Assembly: GCA_024686055.1 (NCBI GenBank)
Contig: JAIBDV010000255.1
Span: forward strand, 1 to 5,073
DNA from: Neptuniibacter sp.
GTDB lineage: Bacteria > Pseudomonadota > Gammaproteobacteria > Pseudomonadales > Balneatricaceae
Direction of reading: 5' to 3'
Length of the DNA: 5,073 nucleotides
The number at the start of each line of letters is the position of its first letter. Position 1 is the stretch's first letter. The notes under the pieces were generated by a model. That model searched no databases, was not told where the DNA came from, and saw nothing but the letters and a program-made list of their open reading frames with translations. Positions 1 through 5,073 of the stretch are shown here, one piece after another. Position numbers and translations under genes: made by a program.

Positions 1-718
1 GGCGTCGGTCGGACTGGCCGAGATCCAGGTGTATAAACGGCTGAAAGTGGCGTTGCTCTGTACCGGTGATGAACTGATTCAGCCCGGTACACCACTGGCC
101 CCTGGTCAGATCTACAACTCCAACCGTTTCCTGCTGCAGGGTTTGCTGCAGGGGCTGGGGATGGAAGTGATCGACCTGGGTCAGGTTGATGATACCCCTG
201 CAGCGACGGAAGCTGCCCTGCAGCGCGCTTCGGAACAGGCCGATCTGATTATCAGTACCGGTGGTGTCTCCGTGGGTGAAGAAGATCATATCAAGGGCTG
301 TGTGGAGAAACTGGGTGCGCTGGCGCTGTGGCGGATCAACCTCAAGCCGGGTAAACCACTGGCCTATGGTCATGTGAACCAGGTGCCGTTTTTTGGCCTG
401 CCGGGTAATCCGGGCTCGGCGATGATTACTTTTTGCCTGTTTGCCCGTCCCTGCCTGCTGAAGCAGCAGGGCATGAACTGGCGGCCGCCGCTGATGATCA
501 AAGTGCCAGCAGGCTTCACCCGTAGCCGTGAAATTGGCCGCCAGGAGTACCTGCGGGTACGGCTGGAAGAGGGTGTATTACAGCCTTTTGCCAACCAGAG
601 TTCGGGTATGCTGTCATCGGCGTCCTGGTCTAATGGGCTGGCACTGATTCCACCGCGTAGCTGTGTTGATGAAGGGCAGCTGGTGGACTTTATCCCGCTG
701 TCGGAATTACTGGGCTGA
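1..718 (+). CDS. moeA: Molybdopterin molybdenumtransferase MoeA, C-terminal part (5' end outside the window)
   Basis: MoeA inserts molybdate into adenylylated molybdopterin, the last step of molybdenum cofactor synthesis, in the cytoplasm. The frame is open from base 2, and 238 residues are visible of a protein usually about 400 long. An internal GTG at 29 is not the start, because family-like sequence (VGLAEIQV) precedes it. The visible part covers the MoaB/Mog-like domain, with TGDEL (visible residues 21-25), STGGVSVGEEDH (85-96), LKPGKP (114-119) and GLPGNP (132-137). These match the E. coli MoeA stretches STGDEL, SSGGVSVGEAD, IKPGKP and GLPGNP. From memory, the Asp after the GGVSVG motif and the two Lys of KPGKP are residues important in E. 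coli MoeA. The last 75 or so residues fit the small C-terminal beta-barrel domain. The reading frame is intact to TGA at 716. A paralogue such as a second MoeA copy cannot be excluded. Confidence 0.95.
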   Translation, partial: ASVGLAEIQVYKRLKVALLCTGDELIQPGTPLAPGQIYNSNRFLLQGLLQGLGMEVIDLGQVDDTPAATEAALQRASEQADLIISTGGVSVGEEDHIKGCVEKLGALALWRINLKPGKPLAYGHVNQVPFFGLPGNPGSAMITFCLFARPCLLKQQGMNWRPPLMIKVPAGFTRSREIGRQEYLRVRLEEGVLQPFANQSSGMLSSASWSNGLALIPPRSCVDEGQLVDFIPLSELLG

Positions 719-740
719 GAAAGATTACACTCCTGTCATG

Positions 741-767
741 CTGGCCCGCTGTTTGACGGTGGGCTGG
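741..767 (+). other. Weak hairpin downstream of moeA, no U-tract
   Basis: A nine-pair stem with three G-U pairs can form between 741-749 and 759-767 around a nine-base loop. The G/C-rich core is GCCCGC against GTGGGC. No run of T follows, so it is not a canonical intrinsic terminator. It could slow polymerase or mark the moeA mRNA end, or it could be chance. Confidence 0.25.
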
Positions 768-769
768 CG

Positions 770-798
770 CTGAAATCGTGGCGCTAACGGGGTAAAAT
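770..798 (+). promoter_or_regulatory. Candidate sigma-70 promoter for the acyltransferase-moaCD-acyltransferase operon
   Basis: A TAAAAT hexamer at 793-798 matches the -10 consensus at five of six positions. CTGAAA at 770-775 matches the -35 consensus at four of six, with a 17-base spacer. A start near base 805 would leave a leader of about 26 bases before the ATG at 831. It lies in the only sizeable gap in the + strand cluster, which is where an operon promoter would be expected. No operator is recognised, though a 7-base direct repeat TGGCGCT lies at 765-771 and 779-785. The call is by eye only. Confidence 0.42.
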
Positions 799-830
799 GT
801 CACTTTACAGTTTTCAGGTGTACAGACTTC

Positions 831-1943
831 ATGGCTCAGCAGGACCCGTTCAAGGATATCCGCCCTTATCGTGATGATGAAGTAGCACAGGTACTGAACC
901 GCCTGCTGTTCAATCCGGAGTTTATCAGTGCAGTGACACAGTATCAGTTCCCCGCTGTGGCGGGCTGGCTGGGCTGGGCATTACGGCCCATGGTACGGAT
1001 GGGGCTGGCGCGGGAGTTTGGCGAATTCAGCAGTGTGCGTGAGTTCCAGGCCAAGGTTGGCGGTTACATGGAAAAGATGATCGCCCGCTCGACCACCAAG
1101 CTCAGCTGCTCCGGTATTGATGAACTTGACCCCGACGAAGCTTATCTGTTTGTTTCCAACCACCGCGATATTGCCATGGACCCGGCTTTTGTTAACTGGA
1201 CCCGGTTCCGTATGGAGATGGACACCGCGCGTATCGCGATTGGCGATAACCTGCTGCAGAAAGACTATGTCTCGGACCTCATGCGCTTGAACAAGAGCTT
1301 TATCGTTAACCGTTCGGCCAAAGGTCCACGGGAGATGATGACGGCGCTGACCCAGTTGTCACAGTATATCGATCACAGTATTCAGGATGGCCACTGTGTC
1401 TGGATCGCCCAGCGTGAAGGGCGGGCTAAAGATGGCAATGATCAGACTGACCCGGCAATTCTGAAGATGTTCTATATGGCCCAGCGTAAGCAGCGTTCAT
1501 TCAGCGAAGCGATTGAGCGGTTGAACATTGTGCCGGTCTCTATTTCCTACGAATTTGATCCTTGTGATTACCTCAAGGCTAACGAGCTGGCGGCGAAACA
1601 GACGGAAGGCGGTTACGAAAAAGCCCAGTTTGAAGACCTCGACAGCATTGTACGCGGCATTGTTGGTAGCAAAGGCCATGTCCATGTGGCGTACGGTGAG
1701 CCGTTGCGAGGCGAATTTGATAGCCCGGAACAGGTGGCGGCCGAGATCGACCGCCAGATCATCAGTAACTATTATCTACACCCTTCCAATCATCTGGCCT
1801 GCGGTGAGCAGGACGGCATTTCTGCCGAGCAGAAAGCTGCCTTTGAAGCACGTTTTGAACGTGCCGATGACGGTGCGCGGGACATTATGCGCCAGATGTA
1901 CGCGAATCCGGTGCTGAATAAACAGAAACAGGAAACCGTATGA
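831..1943 (+). CDS. PlsC-superfamily 1-acylglycerol-3-phosphate acyltransferase-like protein (370 aa)
   Basis: This is probably a glycerolipid acyltransferase that moves a fatty acyl group onto a lysophosphatidate-like acceptor; the exact substrate is unknown. An N-terminal extension of about 100 residues begins with DIRPYRDDEV (9-18), which I recall as conserved in a proteobacterial family annotated as glycerol acyltransferases. The acyltransferase core follows: SNHRDIAMDPAF (109-120) as motif I, FIVNRS (157-162) as motif II, REGRAKDG (195-202) as motif III, and NIVPVSISYEF (232-242) as motif IV. Motif I has His111 and Asp117 in an HX5D spacing rather than the classic HX4D. The C-terminal 120 residues are hydrophilic. 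I see no signal peptide or clear membrane span. ATG 831 has only a weak, distant AGG (816-818), but no better in-frame start is visible upstream. The stop overlaps moaC (ATGA), so the two are probably translationally coupled. Confidence 0.82.
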   Translation: MAQQDPFKDIRPYRDDEVAQVLNRLLFNPEFISAVTQYQFPAVAGWLGWALRPMVRMGLAREFGEFSSVREFQAKVGGYMEKMIARSTTKLSCSGIDELDPDEAYLFVSNHRDIAMDPAFVNWTRFRMEMDTARIAIGDNLLQKDYVSDLMRLNKSFIVNRSAKGPREMMTALTQLSQYIDHSIQDGHCVWIAQREGRAKDGNDQTDPAILKMFYMAQRKQRSFSEAIERLNIVPVSISYEFDPCDYLKANELAAKQTEGGYEKAQFEDLDSIVRGIVGSKGHVHVAYGEPLRGEFDSPEQVAAEIDRQIISNYYLHPSNHLACGEQDGISAEQKAAFEARFERADDGARDIMRQMYANPVLNKQKQETV

Positions 1944-2422
1944 GCCAGTTAACTCACCTGGATGCTGATGGCAACGCCAATATGGTGGATGTATCGGACA
2001 AAGCGATTACCAGCCGCGAGGCAACGGCGCGGGCCGAAGTACGGATGCTCCCCGAAACCCTGACGCTGATTACTGAGGGTGGGCATAAAAAAGGTGATGT
2101 GCTGGCGGTAGCGCGCATCGCCGGTATCCAGGCAGCCAAGCGTACCAGTGACCTGATTCCGCTGTGTCACCCGCTGATGCTGAGCAAGGTAAAGGTCGAA
2201 CTGACGCCAGACCCAGCCAACAGCTGTGTTGTTATCGAAGCCACCTGTAAGCTGGCGGGTCAGACCGGGGTGGAGATGGAGGCGCTGACGGCAGCCTCGG
2301 TCGCAGCCCTGACAATCTACGATATGTGTAAGGCCGTGGATAAAGGCATGGTGATTGCTGACGTGAAGCTGCTGGAAAAGAAAGGCGGTAAAAGCGGCCA
2401 CTGGCTGGCGGAGGATGCCTAA
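1940..2422 (+). CDS. moaC: Cyclic pyranopterin monophosphate synthase MoaC
   Basis: MoaC works after MoaA in the first stage of molybdenum cofactor synthesis, converting the 3',8-cyclo-GTP intermediate to cyclic pyranopterin monophosphate in the cytoplasm. The 160 residues are full length (E. coli has 161) and align almost without gaps to E. coli numbering. Lys51, His77 (in LCHPL), Glu112 and Glu114 (GVEMEAL), Asp128 and Lys131 (YDMCKAVD) are all present, and these are the family's active-site positions. ATG 1940 overlaps the upstream acyltransferase stop in an ATGA. AGGAA at 1930-1934 lies five bases before it, which supports this start. The stop TAA is followed directly by the moaD ATG. The gene is intact and looks fully functional. 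The acyltransferase upstream is an unusual neighbour, because moaC normally follows moaA or moaB. Confidence 0.98.
   Translation: MSQLTHLDADGNANMVDVSDKAITSREATARAEVRMLPETLTLITEGGHKKGDVLAVARIAGIQAAKRTSDLIPLCHPLMLSKVKVELTPDPANSCVVIEATCKLAGQTGVEMEALTAASVAALTIYDMCKAVDKGMVIADVKLLEKKGGKSGHWLAEDA
2410..2414 (+). promoter_or_regulatory. Strong Shine-Dalgarno (GGAGG) for moaD inside the moaC end
   Basis: GGAGG ends eight bases before the moaD ATG at 2423 and lies within the last codons of moaC. With the stop and start directly adjacent, it fixes the moaD start and suggests coupled translation. Confidence 0.8.
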
Positions 2423-2677
2423 ATGTTGACGCTGGTATATTTTGCCCGATTTCGTGAAACGCTAGGACTGGATCAGGAAGCTTTCGAGCTGGCTGAGTCG
2501 GTACAGACAGTAGCACAGTTGATTGAACAGCTGATCGCCGAGCGCGATGCACGCTGGCAGCAGGTGCTGAGCGCACCAAACCTGCTGGTGGCGGTGAATC
2601 AGCAAATGGTGGATGCCAGACATGTGCTGTGTGATGGCGATGAGGTGGCGTTTTTTCCACCGGTGACCGGAGGCTGA
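2423..2677 (+). CDS. moaD: Molybdopterin synthase small (sulfur-carrier) subunit MoaD
   Basis: MoaD is a ubiquitin-fold sulfur carrier. Its C-terminal glycine is adenylylated by MoeB and converted to a thiocarboxylate, which supplies sulfur to MoaE for making molybdopterin from cyclic pyranopterin monophosphate. The 84 residues match the family length (E. coli 81). Recognisable parts are VYFARFRE (5-12), LLVAVNQ (54-60) and the closing DGDEVAFFPPVTGG (71-84), which is nearly identical to E. coli MoaD. The essential Gly-Gly tail is present, so the carrier should be functional. The ATG abuts the moaC stop with no gap. moaE, normally the next gene, is absent here and must lie elsewhere if the pathway is complete. 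A ThiS-like role is less likely given the moaC neighbour and the VTGG tail. Confidence 0.96.
   Translation: MLTLVYFARFRETLGLDQEAFELAESVQTVAQLIEQLIAERDARWQQVLSAPNLLVAVNQQMVDARHVLCDGDEVAFFPPVTGG
2669..2673 (+). promoter_or_regulatory. Shine-Dalgarno (GGAGG) for the downstream acyltransferase, made from the moaD Gly-Gly codons
   Basis: GGAGG ends five bases before the ATG at 2679. The same bases are the GGA and part of the GGC codons for the essential C-terminal Gly-Gly of MoaD. It fixes the acyltransferase start and implies translation coupled to the end of moaD. Confidence 0.8.
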
Positions 2678-2678
2678 T

Positions 2679-3437
2679 ATGACCCAGCCGAAACCAACGG
2701 CACTGTTGTATGTGCGAGCGACGCTCTATTACCTTGGGTTTTACCTGTCCACGATTGTCTGGTCACTGATCTCGCTGCTGATCGCGCCGCTGTTGAGTTA
2801 TAGGGGCAGGTTCCGGGTGATCAGTGCGGTAAACTATTTCTATATCTTCTGGTTGCGGGTCTGCTGTGGCGTCAAAGTTGAGGTAAAAGGGCGGGAAAAT
2901 ATTCCGCAAAGCGGTGCTTTTGTGGTGATCGCTAACCACCAGAGCGAGTGGGAAACTCTGTTTTTCCTGACTCTGATTCGACCGCAAACCACGGTGCTGA
3001 AGCAGGAGCTGCTGAAAATCCCATTCTTTGGCTGGGGCTTGCGGCTGTTGAAGCCGATCGCACTGGATCGCAGCAAAGCACGGGGCGCACTCAAACAGTT
3101 ACTGACACAGGGTAAAAGCCGGCTGGCAGAAGGTATTCCGGTACTGATCTTCCCTCAGGGTACCCGTGTACCAGTTGGCAAGCTGGGCAAGTTCAATAAA
3201 GGCGGGGCAATGCTGGCAGCATCGGGTGGTGTTCCTGTACTGCCGGTGGTGCATGATGCCGGTGAATATTGGCCGGGGAAAAGTTTTGTTAAATACCCGG
3301 GTACGGTGACGTTGCAGATTGGTAAAGCGGTTGCCACGGCAGAGCGCAGCGTGGATGAAATCCATGAGGAATCGGTCGGCTGGATGCTGACTGCGATGGG
3401 TGCGACGGCAGGTAATACTGATGATTCGCCCGGCTGA
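2679..3437 (+). CDS. PlsC-like 1-acyl-sn-glycerol-3-phosphate acyltransferase (lysophospholipid acyltransferase)
   Basis: This is predicted to acylate lysophosphatidic acid or a related lysolipid at the inner membrane. The 252 residues are the usual PlsC size (E. coli 245). A hydrophobic segment at about residues 10-40 is a likely membrane anchor, with a second hydrophobic patch at about 50-63. The acyltransferase motifs are in order: ANHQSEWE (85-92) as motif I, PIALDRSK (126-133) as motif II, FPQGTR (158-163) as motif III and GVPVLPV (184-190) as motif IV. Motif I reads HX4E (His87, Glu92) instead of HX4D, a variant I recall in many proteobacterial members of this family. Motif III has Gln160 where FPEGTR is usual. 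It starts one base after the moaD stop and ends the operon before a terminator. It is not called plsC, because the main PlsC may be encoded elsewhere. Confidence 0.88.
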   Translation: MTQPKPTALLYVRATLYYLGFYLSTIVWSLISLLIAPLLSYRGRFRVISAVNYFYIFWLRVCCGVKVEVKGRENIPQSGAFVVIANHQSEWETLFFLTLIRPQTTVLKQELLKIPFFGWGLRLLKPIALDRSKARGALKQLLTQGKSRLAEGIPVLIFPQGTRVPVGKLGKFNKGGAMLAASGGVPVLPVVHDAGEYWPGKSFVKYPGTVTLQIGKAVATAERSVDEIHEESVGWMLTAMGATAGNTDDSPG

Positions 3438-3445
3438 TTAATTTG

Positions 3446-3466
3446 CTGTCAGCGCCGCTGCGACAG
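3446..3466 (+). other. Imperfect hairpin just upstream of the terminator
   Basis: CTGTC at 3446-3450 can pair with GACAG at 3462-3466, and AGC at 3451-3453 with GCT at 3457-3459, leaving a two-base bulge and a three-base loop. It abuts the terminator stem beginning at 3467. It could stack as a tandem hairpin protecting the operon mRNA end, or it may be incidental. Confidence 0.3.
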
Positions 3467-3494
3467 AAGCCGCCTTTCACCGGGCGGCTTTTTT
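3467..3494 (+). terminator. Intrinsic terminator of the + strand operon
   Basis: A perfect eight-pair stem, AAGCCGCC at 3467-3474 with GGCGGCTT at 3483-3490, encloses an eight-base loop. It runs into six T's at 3489-3494. It begins 29 bases after the last acyltransferase stop. There is no matching run of A before the stem, so it should act only on + strand transcripts. Confidence 0.88.
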
Positions 3495-3528
3495 GTATTG
3501 GTGCGGGATGGTCGGGAATTTCAGGTAT

Positions 3529-3554
3529 AAAAAAACCGCGCACTGCGCGGTTTT
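3529..3554 (-). terminator. Intrinsic terminator for fabB, possibly bidirectional
   Basis: A perfect ten-pair inverted repeat, 3532-3541 with 3545-3554, has a G/C-rich core CCGCGC/GCGCGG and an ACT loop. On the - strand it is followed by seven T's (complement of A's at 3529-3535), which fits termination of the fabA-fabB transcript 38 bases past the fabB stop. On the + strand it ends in TTTT, so it could also back up the + strand terminator. Confidence 0.87.
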
Positions 3555-3563
3555 AATGTGCTG

Positions 3564-3588
3564 CAGGTCAGGCCGGAGGCCTGAACTG
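3564..3588 (-). repeat. Hairpin immediately downstream of the fabB stop
   Basis: TCAGGCC at 3568-3574 pairs perfectly with GGCCTGA at 3578-3584 around a GGA loop. After one mismatch, three more pairs extend the stem to 3564-3588. It lies three bases past the fabB stop and before the fabB terminator. No T run follows on either strand, so it is not itself a terminator. It may shield the mRNA 3' end. A similar hairpin follows fabA at 4874-4895. Confidence 0.55.
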
Positions 3589-3591
3589 TAA

Positions 3592-4809
3592 TCAGCCTTC
3601 GTACTGTTCGAATATCAGCGTAGAGTTGGTGCCACCGAAGCCGAAGCTGTTGGACATCACGCGCTTGAGCTCGACATCGTCCTGACGTGTCTGAACGATT
3701 GGCATGCCTTCTGCGGCAGGGTCCAGCTCTTCGATGTTGGCAGAGGCACAGATGAACTTGTTTTGCTGCATTAACAGACAGTAAACAGCTTCCTGTACGC
3801 CAGCAGCACCCAGTGAGTGGCCAGATAGAGACTTGGTGGAGCTGACCGGTGGCATATCTGCACCGAATGTCTCTTTCATCGCCCGCAGTTCCTGCATATC
3901 ACCCGCTGGGGTGGAGGTACCGTGGGAGTTGATGTAGTCAATATCGCCATCAACAGTCGCCATCGCCTGCTTCATGCAACGGATTGCGCCTTCGCCAGAC
4001 GGGGCAACCATATCGTAGCCGTCGGATGTGGCACCGTAGCCCACCAGTTCAGCATAGATTTTTGCGCCACGTGCTTTGGCATGTTCCAGTTCTTCGATCA
4101 CCAGGATACCGGCACCGCCAGCAATAGTGAAACCATCACGGTTGGCATCGTAAGCGCGGGACGCTTTTTCTGGCGTATCGTTGTACTTGGTAGACAGGGC
4201 GCCCATGGCATCAAACATTGCTGTCTGGGACCAGTGCAGTTCTTCACCGCCGCCGGCGAAGACAACGTCCTGTTTACCCAGCTGAATCTGCTCCATAGCG
4301 TTACCGATGCAGTGTGCGCTGGTGGCGCAGGCAGAGGTAATGGAGTAGTTCACGCCTTTAATTTTGAACGGTGTTGCCAGACAGGCCGATACAGTGGAAC
4401 CCATAGTACGGGTAACACGGTATGGACCTACGCGTTTAACGCCCTTCTCACGAGCGATATCAGCCGCTTCAACAATGTTGGCAGCGGATGCACCACCGGA
4501 ACCTACAATCAGGCCGGTGCGCTCGTTGGAAACCTGATCTTCAGGCATGCCGGAGTCTGCAATTGCTTCGTTCATTGCGATGTAGGTGTATGCCGCAGCA
4601 TCACCCATGAAGCGCAGCAGTTTACGATCGATCTTCTCAGCGAAGTCGATATCGATGCTGCCGGCAACCTGGCTACGGAAGCCACGCTCCTTGTAGTCCT
4701 CCTGGAATTTAATACCGGAGCGACCCAGTTGCAGTGACTCAAGCACCGAGTCCTTGTTTGTGCCCAAGCAAGACACAATACCCATACCGGTAACAACGAC
4801 ACGTCGCAT
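3592..4809 (-). CDS. fabB: 3-oxoacyl-ACP synthase I (beta-ketoacyl-ACP synthase I) FabB
   Basis: FabB condenses malonyl-ACP with acyl-ACP in type II fatty acid synthesis. It is the condensing enzyme needed to elongate the cis-3-decenoyl-ACP made by FabA, and hence for unsaturated fatty acids. The 405 residues match the family length (E. coli 406). The nucleophile Cys161 lies in SACATSAHC, and His296 (NSHGTSTP), Lys326 (STKSLSGH) and His331 complete the catalytic set. NSFGFGGTN (387-395) is the usual glycine-rich C-terminal motif. Long stretches such as GPYRVTRTMGSTVSACLATP (128-147) are typical of FabB rather than FabF, and the fabA gene upstream on the same strand confirms this. ATG at 4809 is preceded by GAGG with a six-base spacing. 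FabR or FadR control is known in some relatives, but no such site is recognised here. Confidence 0.97.
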   Translation of the reverse strand: MRRVVVTGMGIVSCLGTNKDSVLESLQLGRSGIKFQEDYKERGFRSQVAGSIDIDFAEKIDRKLLRFMGDAAAYTYIAMNEAIADSGMPEDQVSNERTGLIVGSGGASAANIVEAADIAREKGVKRVGPYRVTRTMGSTVSACLATPFKIKGVNYSITSACATSAHCIGNAMEQIQLGKQDVVFAGGGEELHWSQTAMFDAMGALSTKYNDTPEKASRAYDANRDGFTIAGGAGILVIEELEHAKARGAKIYAELVGYGATSDGYDMVAPSGEGAIRCMKQAMATVDGDIDYINSHGTSTPAGDMQELRAMKETFGADMPPVSSTKSLSGHSLGAAGVQEAVYCLLMQQNKFICASANIEELDPAAEGMPIVQTRQDDVELKRVMSNSFGFGGTNSTLIFEQYEG

Positions 4810-4815
4810 AAGATG

Positions 4816-4822
4816 CCTCTCT
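4816..4822 (-). promoter_or_regulatory. Ribosome binding site of fabB
   Basis: On the - strand the sequence reads AGAGAGG, with GAGG ending six bases before the fabB ATG (4809-4807). It supports the chosen start. Confidence 0.72.
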
Positions 4823-4873
4823 AACTTATCAGATTAATCTTGAAATTCTGGTGGTTCCGCGCGGGATACTCAA

Positions 4874-4895
4874 TGGCCAGCCGGAAGGCTGGCCA
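4874..4895 (-). repeat. Perfect hairpin in the fabA-fabB spacer
   Basis: TGGCCAGCC at 4874-4882 pairs perfectly with GGCTGGCCA at 4887-4895 around a four-base loop (GGAA on the + strand, TTCC on the - strand). It begins 14 bases after the fabA stop. The next bases on the - strand are TTGAGTATC, not a T run, so full termination is unlikely. Partial termination, mRNA processing or protection of the fabA message are possible, and would set the fabA to fabB expression ratio. No convincing fabB promoter is seen in the rest of the spacer. Confidence 0.65.
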
Positions 4896-4909
4896 AAGCA
4901 GTAGCGGAA

Positions 4910-5073
4910 TCAGAAATCTTCGGTTGAGGTAAACAGGCCGACACGCAGGTCTTTGGCGCTGTAAATCTCACGACCATCCACAGACATGGTTGCGTCTGCG
5001 ATACCCATGACCAGCTTGCGCTCGATAACGCGTTTGAGCTGGATATGGTAAGTCACTTTTTTGGCGGTTGGCA
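4910..5073 (-). CDS. fabA: 3-hydroxydecanoyl-ACP dehydratase/isomerase FabA, C-terminal part (5' end outside the window)
   Basis: FabA dehydrates 3-hydroxydecanoyl-ACP and isomerises trans-2- to cis-3-decenoyl-ACP, the branch point to unsaturated fatty acids. The frame is open on the - strand from the window edge to TGA at 4912-4910. The last 53 residues are visible, from PTAKKVTY to TSTEDF. They match the end of E. coli FabA at PTAKKVTY, GIAD (GLAD in E. coli), VDGR, IY and DL(K/R)VGLF. The catalytic His and Asp lie upstream, outside the window, so activity cannot be judged here. FabZ is excluded by this C-terminus and by the fabB gene downstream. The 97 bases to fabB and the shared strand suggest a fabA-fabB operon. 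Confidence 0.95.
   Translation of the reverse strand, partial: PTAKKVTYHIQLKRVIERKLVMGIADATMSVDGREIYSAKDLRVGLFTSTEDF

Noticed and set aside
29..31. GTG at 29 as the start of a short MoeA-like protein
   Set aside because: The frame is open to the window edge and the upstream residues continue the MoeA sequence, so the gene simply begins before the window.
753..798. TTGACG at 753-758 as a -35 paired with TAAAAT at 793-798
   Set aside because: The spacing is 34 bases, far outside the 15-19 usable by sigma-70. The weaker CTGAAA at 770-775 with 17 bases is preferred.
1528..1917. A 129-codon + strand frame inside the first acyltransferase
   Set aside because: It is an out-of-frame overlap within a gene with clear acyltransferase motifs. 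No frameshift explains it, since the main frame is intact to its stop.
1949..2401. A 150-codon open frame on the - strand opposite moaC
   Set aside because: moaC is complete with all active-site residues. The antisense product has no recognisable motif and no support for its own expression.
2232..2660. A 142-codon open frame on the - strand spanning the end of moaC and moaD
   Set aside because: It is Pro-, Arg- and Ser-rich with low-complexity composition, antisense to two confirmed genes, and has no family resemblance.
3922..4737. A 271-codon open frame on the + strand opposite fabB
   Set aside because: It lies wholly antisense to an intact, highly conserved fabB, its translation resembles no family and is rich in Cys, Gly and Thr, and no ribosome site is evident. 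It is a shadow frame of a strongly codon-biased gene.
4831..4840. 10-base palindrome AGATTAATCT upstream of fabB, considered as an operator or promoter part
   Set aside because: A short A/T-rich palindrome is expected by chance, the flanks do not extend the symmetry, and it does not match the FabR or FadR sites I know. No -35/-10 pair with proper spacing is seen around it on the - strand.

Overview
The window looks like ordinary chromosomal DNA from a gammaproteobacterium. The fabA-fabB pair marks the anaerobic unsaturated fatty acid pathway, which is typical of Gammaproteobacteria. From memory, the FabB sequence resembles the Pseudomonas type more than the enteric type. A marine Oceanospirillales/Pseudomonadales-like host is my best guess, but this cannot be settled from the window. 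Genes are tightly packed and I saw no sign of mobile DNA, phage, CRISPR or RNA genes.

Bases 1-3437 hold five genes on the + strand: the 3' part of moeA (molybdenum insertase), a 370-residue PlsC-superfamily acyltransferase, moaC, moaD, and a 252-residue PlsC-like lysophospholipid acyltransferase. The last four are nearly fused: an ATGA overlap, a zero-base junction and a one-base gap. They almost certainly share a transcript. A 112-base gap separates moeA from the first acyltransferase and contains a plausible sigma-70 promoter. MoeA, MoaC and MoaD act in molybdenum cofactor synthesis. The two acyltransferases probably act in membrane lipid synthesis and sit on either side of moaCD. moaE, the usual partner of moaD, is not the next gene.

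Bases 3438-3591 are a convergent intergenic region with an intrinsic terminator for the + strand operon, a bidirectional-looking terminator suited to fabB, and a further hairpin just after the fabB stop.

Bases 3592-5073 hold fabB (complete) and the 3' end of fabA on the - strand, separated by a 97-base spacer with a perfect 9-bp hairpin. FabA introduces the cis double bond and FabB elongates the unsaturated intermediate, so the two form one pathway unit. The convergent + strand operon ends with an acyltransferase that could use acyl chains made by this pathway, but that link is inference.

I found no undescribed system. The points most worth a second look are the mixing of acyltransferases with moaCD, the altered catalytic motifs in both acyltransferases, and similar hairpins placed just after the fabA and fabB stops.
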